Assembly (NCBI RefSeq): GCF_001039355.2
Contig: NW_019776185.1
Location: forward strand, 1 to 64,000
Source of the DNA: Lingula anatina
Taxonomy: Eukaryota > Brachiopoda > Lingulata > Lingulida > Lingulidae
DNA: 64,000 nucleotides
Direction of reading: 5' to 3'
A program made the translations under genes and the position numbers. This document shows, piece after piece, positions 59,446 through 64,000 of this stretch (position 1 is the stretch's first letter; each line of letters opens with the position of its first letter). The notes beneath the pieces were generated by a model, which saw nothing but the letters and a program-made list of their open reading frames with translations, was not told the DNA's origin and ran no database searches.

Positions 59446-61990
59446 AAATAGCAGAAAAAAATAGACAACAATGGAGAGGAGTTTACATTGTTTTGTTGCA
59501 TTCTTTGAGGTCACAAGATTATGATTTTTTTTTTCTGAACTAAGTGATTGGAAGGTCATGATTTTTTCTTGATATGTTGTCACCGTGTTCTGCCTATTGT
59601 TAAGTGCATCTTCTCAGTCATATCTTAAAAAGAGAAAGCTAGTAATTGGAAAATGAAAATGGCAGATTAACAGTCGTCTGACTTAATACGAAAACAACAA
59701 TGAAAGTAGAGTATTATGATCTATTTTCTTTAGACTTCTGCTTTTTTTTTTTTTTTTTTTTTTTTTTTGTGGGGGGTGGTTAAGGTTGAAAGCTACAGAC
59801 AACTTTCTAAAGTCAGATTTAAAGAAACCGTCTACAATTCTGCCATACTATTATGTTGGGGGATAAAGATATTCAGAGCATATATATTGGACTATTGAAT
59901 AATGAGCTGTAGGTATTGCTATATGTGCTGTATTGTGAACTTGGGGACACCTTTAGTTAGAGGGAGAGAGAACATGATGGACAGAATGAAAGTGAAAGTG
60001 ATTTTTGCTATCTTTGTGTACATAAGCGTAATTACTCATTAAGCAGTGTAGTTCTGTGGACAATTGTATATGCACTGTACAATGCAATGTAAAAATGAAT
60101 CATTTTTACAGAACAACGGTCATTAACAAACAAATTTATTATCTTACAACAAAAAATATATATATACATACTTTATTGCCCTAGGTGCAACACAATCTAT
60201 TGTAGATATGAAAGTGACAGTACACAGGAGATTTTTTTAACTGTACAGCCAGAGCAGCAATATTGGAGTAGATTGCTTATGTAGAAACTGTTCATTCAAG
60301 ATGCCGTTTTAAGACTAATTGGTGCCCACTGTATTTATTCCTGAATTTCTGTCATTTCCATTTTATGTATTATCTCAAGCTGCAGCTGAGTGTTGCCTCT
60401 TGGTGGCTTATTGATCTATATATAGGTATTATAATATTTACACTTATACATGCAAACTTGAATTTCAAACAGGTGTTGAATGAAAATGGAAGCAGTTTGT
60501 TGTGATTTCGAAGACACAAGACTTACCTATCCAAACATGTTCTGGCTCACTACTTTTGTAAATACATTTATACTATTGTCATAGTATTTATGATTATTAT
60601 TATTATTATTATTATTATTATTTTTTTATTTTATTTTTTTTTTTGGTAAATGGCGTTTCCCTTTGCGTTATTTTATAGAATCCCTTTGTGATTTGTCAAA
60701 TTCAATTGATTCTGAACTAATTTGCTTTTATACTGCTAGATTTTATGGAAAGCCATTGGACCCATTTACTAAAAATGTACAATTATATCTAAATCATGAA
60801 GCCTGTTTCTAAATAAAATTCCCTCACCTAGTACTTGCCCTCAAGAAGTATAAAATTCTTTCTTTATAAGTGCAAATAACATGACGTTCTTTCCCAGAAT
60901 AATTGTTAATTACAAGGAAAAGAGGATATTAATATAATAGTAATATCCTGATAAAGGGAATAGCAATCATGTCAGAAAGTGGCTAAAATATGCCCATTGC
61001 AAATAAAAACTTTAATGATAGTAAATTATCAACATACAACGCTTTGTGTTGCATGCTTACCAGATTTAAGATTAACAATGATGTATTTGTTATCAATTAT
61101 TGAGGGACTAGCAGATAAGATTAGTTATGTTAATGTATGTATCCACATATTATAAATTTTATGTATATAAGGATGAAATACTGTGCATGCCATTTGACTT
61201 GGCTTGCTAGTAAAAGTTCTTGCTTAGGTCATGCTAAATGCGTCCATGCTTTCACAGAATATTTTATGTGTAAGGAAAATTTTGTCAAAACGATTTTCCC
61301 AGTGGTTGTGTTTGATTCATAATCAAGATATATTTAGTTTTATGAAATCGTCATTGAAACAGTCTGCTAAACATGGAAATTATGATCATTTGTAGAGATA
61401 TTATGATTGTCACAAGTTTCACTGAAGGAAGTGATGTTTTCTATGGAATTTCTAGGTCAATCATTGAGAAGAATCTAGCTAACCTCAATTTGATATTTTG
61501 TGGGGTATTGAAAGTCTGAAAGGGCCTGGTAGTTTGATTATTTATTTGACAAATGACAGTCTGCACAAAAGTCATGATAGTTTTGCAAGATGTTCAAGCC
61601 TTTTACACTTTATAAGGGTGAGAACACAGATACCATCAAGTTGTATAAATCTAGAATTTATTAGATTGCAGATACGTAGGATAACCGCTGTAGGCCTAAA
61701 TATGTGATACAAAATTTGCCTCATTTATAAAAACATCCTGTTCGTTATTCAACTTTGACTTTGTAATTGTTGAATCTTTAACTTGTAAGTGTATTTTGTA
61801 GGGATTTATTTACACTGAAGTTTATTATGATTATTAATTGAAGCAGTTGATTAAGTTTATCTATTTTTGTTTATTTCTGTATTTATTTATTGGCTTCTTG
61901 ATGTAGCTGGTCATATTGATCAGCATTGCAAAGCTTAATAAAAATATACATTGTAATAATGATAGTATGAATAAAAATGAACCATTTTTA
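59446..61990 (+). other. Probable 3' untranslated region of the F-BAR gene
   Basis: AATAAA occurs at 60812-60817, 61937-61942 and 61970-61975, so the transcript probably ends near 60.83 or 61.96-62.0 kb, perhaps both. A T run (about 59741-59768) and an ATT run (about 60594-60622) lie inside. No other gene is seen. Confidence 0.6.
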
Positions 61991-62223
61991 GTACGTGTTA
62001 TTTTGATTTATCTAAGCATATAAATTGAGCAGGACCAATTTCACCAAGAAGAAAGGGGAACTTAAAGGGGCAAAGTGTTAGATTTTAACAGATAAATGCC
62101 ATTAATTAATGTCACCAAATCTAAATAATTGTACCCTGAGTAACCTGCCAACCGTCTTAGTGCAGTTTTAAATCGTGTGCAAGCTTGAAGCCTGTGAGAG
62201 AATTGAGCTCAAAGGAATGGGCA

Positions 62224-62989
62224 GTTATTTATTTTTTTTAATCTCAATTTTTAATTCTCCCAGCTTGTTACAGGGTTATGGTGAGTGTCGGGATAGGGGG
62301 ATCAAAGGTAGTCACTTTGAAGTGCAATCAAAATCCTTGAGGAATATTTCACGTCATATTTCATTGCAGCATAATGTTTGCACTTTGAACCAGGAAGCTG
62401 CTGCTTGTTATATGGTTTTCTGTTCTGTCTGAATAAAGTAAATCGGAGTGCAGCACATTTACTCCTTTGATCAGGAAGTTCTCACGTTAATGTATCATTT
62501 TTCTATTGTAACCAGAAGTTCAATGCAGTCTGCTTGCGCCTTTGTACCAACAAGGAAGTGTGCAGCGACCTACTTCACAGATTGAAATTTCATACCTGAT
62601 TGGACGAGGATGTTTACACGGTTTACACTAATGTACAGGCCTACATGCATATTGAAGGTGATCAAAAGAACGTCAAAATTTCTGGAAAAAGGGTAAGATT
62701 ATCTTAAAATCCCCCTGCTTTAGGAGGCAACTCATGTTTTGATAATTGATTATAGGGCATGCGGTGGGATCTTTGGCGCGTCTCTGAGTCTTGTTTAAAT
62801 CAGCCATATTTTGACTGTAGTAAGTCCAGATAACCTGGATCTGCATGACACTCCTGTCTTTGACATTGGAGAGAAAAAGAGTGTTGGTCAAAAGCTCCTG
62901 GACTTACAACTATAAAAGGGCTGGCCTATAAAACAAACTAAAATATGAAAAGTTTTTTTTTTTTCGAAAATAAGATAAGGCATATTAAA
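62224..62989. repeat. Duplicated block at a contig join, copy A (766 bp)
   Basis: Nearly identical to 62991-63752 and ends directly at the N at 62990, the same layout as the larger duplication at 31-39 kb. Confidence 0.9.
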
Positions 62990-62990
62990 N

Positions 62991-63752
62991 GTTATTTATT
63001 TTTTTTAATCTCAATTTTTAATTCTCCCAGCTTGTTACAGGGTTATGTTGAGTGTCGGGATAGGGGAATCAAAGGTAGTCGCTTTGAAATACAATCAAAA
63101 TCCTTTAGGAATATTTCGCGTCAATTCATTGCAGCATAATGTTTGCACTTTGAACCAGGAAGCTGCTGCTTGTTATATGGTTTTCTGTTCTGTCTGAATA
63201 AAATAAATCGAAGTGCAGCACATTTACTCCTTTGATCAGGAAGTTCTCACGTTAATGTATCATTTTTCTATTGTAACCAGAAGTTCAATGCAGTCTGCTT
63301 GCGCTTTTGTACCAACAAGGAAGTGTGCAGCGACCTACTTCACAGATTGAAATTTCAAACCTTATTGGACGAGGATGTTTACACGGTTTAGACAAATATA
63401 CAGGCCTACATGCATATTGAAGGTGATCAAAAGCACGTCAAAATTTCTGGAAAAAGGGTAAGATTATCTTAAAATCCCCCTGCTTTAGGAGGCAACTCAT
63501 GTTTTGATAATTGATTATAGGGCATGCGGTGGGATCTTTGGCGCGTCTCTGAGTCTTGTTTAAATCAGCCATATTTTGACTGTAGTAAGTCCAGATAACC
63601 TGGATCTGCATGACACTCCTGTCTTTGACATTGGAGAGAAAAAGAGTGTTGGTCAAAAGCTCCTGGACTTACAACTATAAAAGGGCTGGCCTATAAAACA
63701 AACTAAAATATGAAAAGTTTTTTTTTTCGAAAATAAGATAAGGCATATTAAA
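62991..63752. repeat. Duplicated block at a contig join, copy B (762 bp)
   Basis: Begins right after the N and continues past the shared end GGCATATTAAA into unique sequence. The two copies differ at scattered single bases and small indels, like two alleles. Confidence 0.9.
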
Positions 63753-64000
63753 GTTTAGAAAATTTCATTCTTTAGGTTATGTCTATAGGCCTAGATCGTC
63801 TAGATTACTATTAATCTTAATTATTACAAGTTACTCTTTTAGATTCATGATTTTTTAATTTTAATAAGCAGTTTGTAATTTTAATTTTCAGTTCGTACGT
63901 CGCACTGAGATTTTAAAGAGTGTGTCAATTAAGTTACAATTATTTAACCCTTCTGGTTAACACTTTGAAGTGTTGGCAAACTGAAATTGTAAAAAAAAAA
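63753..64000. other. Nothing recognised
   Basis: AT-rich end of the window with an A run at its edge. Confidence 0.6.

Noticed and set aside
62673-62891. 72-codon minus-strand frame, identical to one at 63438
   Set aside because: Identity comes from the duplicated contig ends, not from selection; no similarity seen.

Overview
This is animal (metazoan) nuclear DNA, AT-rich, with intron-split genes, consensus GT-AG splice sites, microsatellites and many transposon relics. Large introns, low gene density and haplotype-like duplications at single-N joins suggest a highly heterozygous marine invertebrate; the sequence alone does not give the species. Two host genes are well supported. The first, on the minus strand (about 12.18 kb down to 3.01 kb), is a DAXX orthologue, the histone H3.3 chaperone. 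Seven small exons encode the helical bundle, the histone-binding domain and the acidic stretch. One 5.1 kb last exon then encodes a roughly 1,700-residue tail ending in a SUMO-interacting motif. The second, on the plus strand (43.93 to 59.45 kb, first exon not located with certainty), is the CIP4/FNBP1/FNBP1L (TOCA) family F-BAR, HR1 and SH3 protein. Thirteen exons join in frame for 560 residues, and a 15-nt microexon candidate lies in a 3 kb intron.

Between the two genes lies a transposon-rich zone. At 13.6-15.1 kb is a TA-flanked DNA transposon with pogo-like ends. At 15.3-16.8 kb is a minus-strand hAT relic. At 16.99-17.54 kb is a second copy of the TA-flanked element, and at 17.6-18.0 kb a non-LTR retrotransposon linker fragment. 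At 18.8-21.2 kb are plus-strand exons that could form one intron-containing gene: an ATGGCGG first exon, a BEN-like exon, and spliced Gypsy/Ginger-type integrase exons.

From 21.2 to 43.9 kb no gene is confirmed. The stretch holds MITEs of three families, a minisatellite and a 4.5 kb plus 3.9 kb tandem duplication (31.06-35.56 and 35.57-39.46 kb) joined by a single N. The first copy carries a 546-bp PIF/Harbinger-like MITE, and the second copy shows the empty site. This fits two unmerged haplotypes better than a real duplication. Similar single-N joins with repeated flanks occur at 7.74 kb (inside the DAXX last exon, where the join creates a false frameshift) and at 62.99 kb. Beyond the F-BAR stop codon come a long 3' untranslated region with several polyadenylation signals and then non-coding sequence.

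I found no CRISPR, rRNA or tRNA gene and no bacterial features. The most interesting items are the oversized DAXX tail, the microexon candidate in the HR1 linker, the spliced integrase/BEN locus and the dated-by-empty-site Harbinger MITE.
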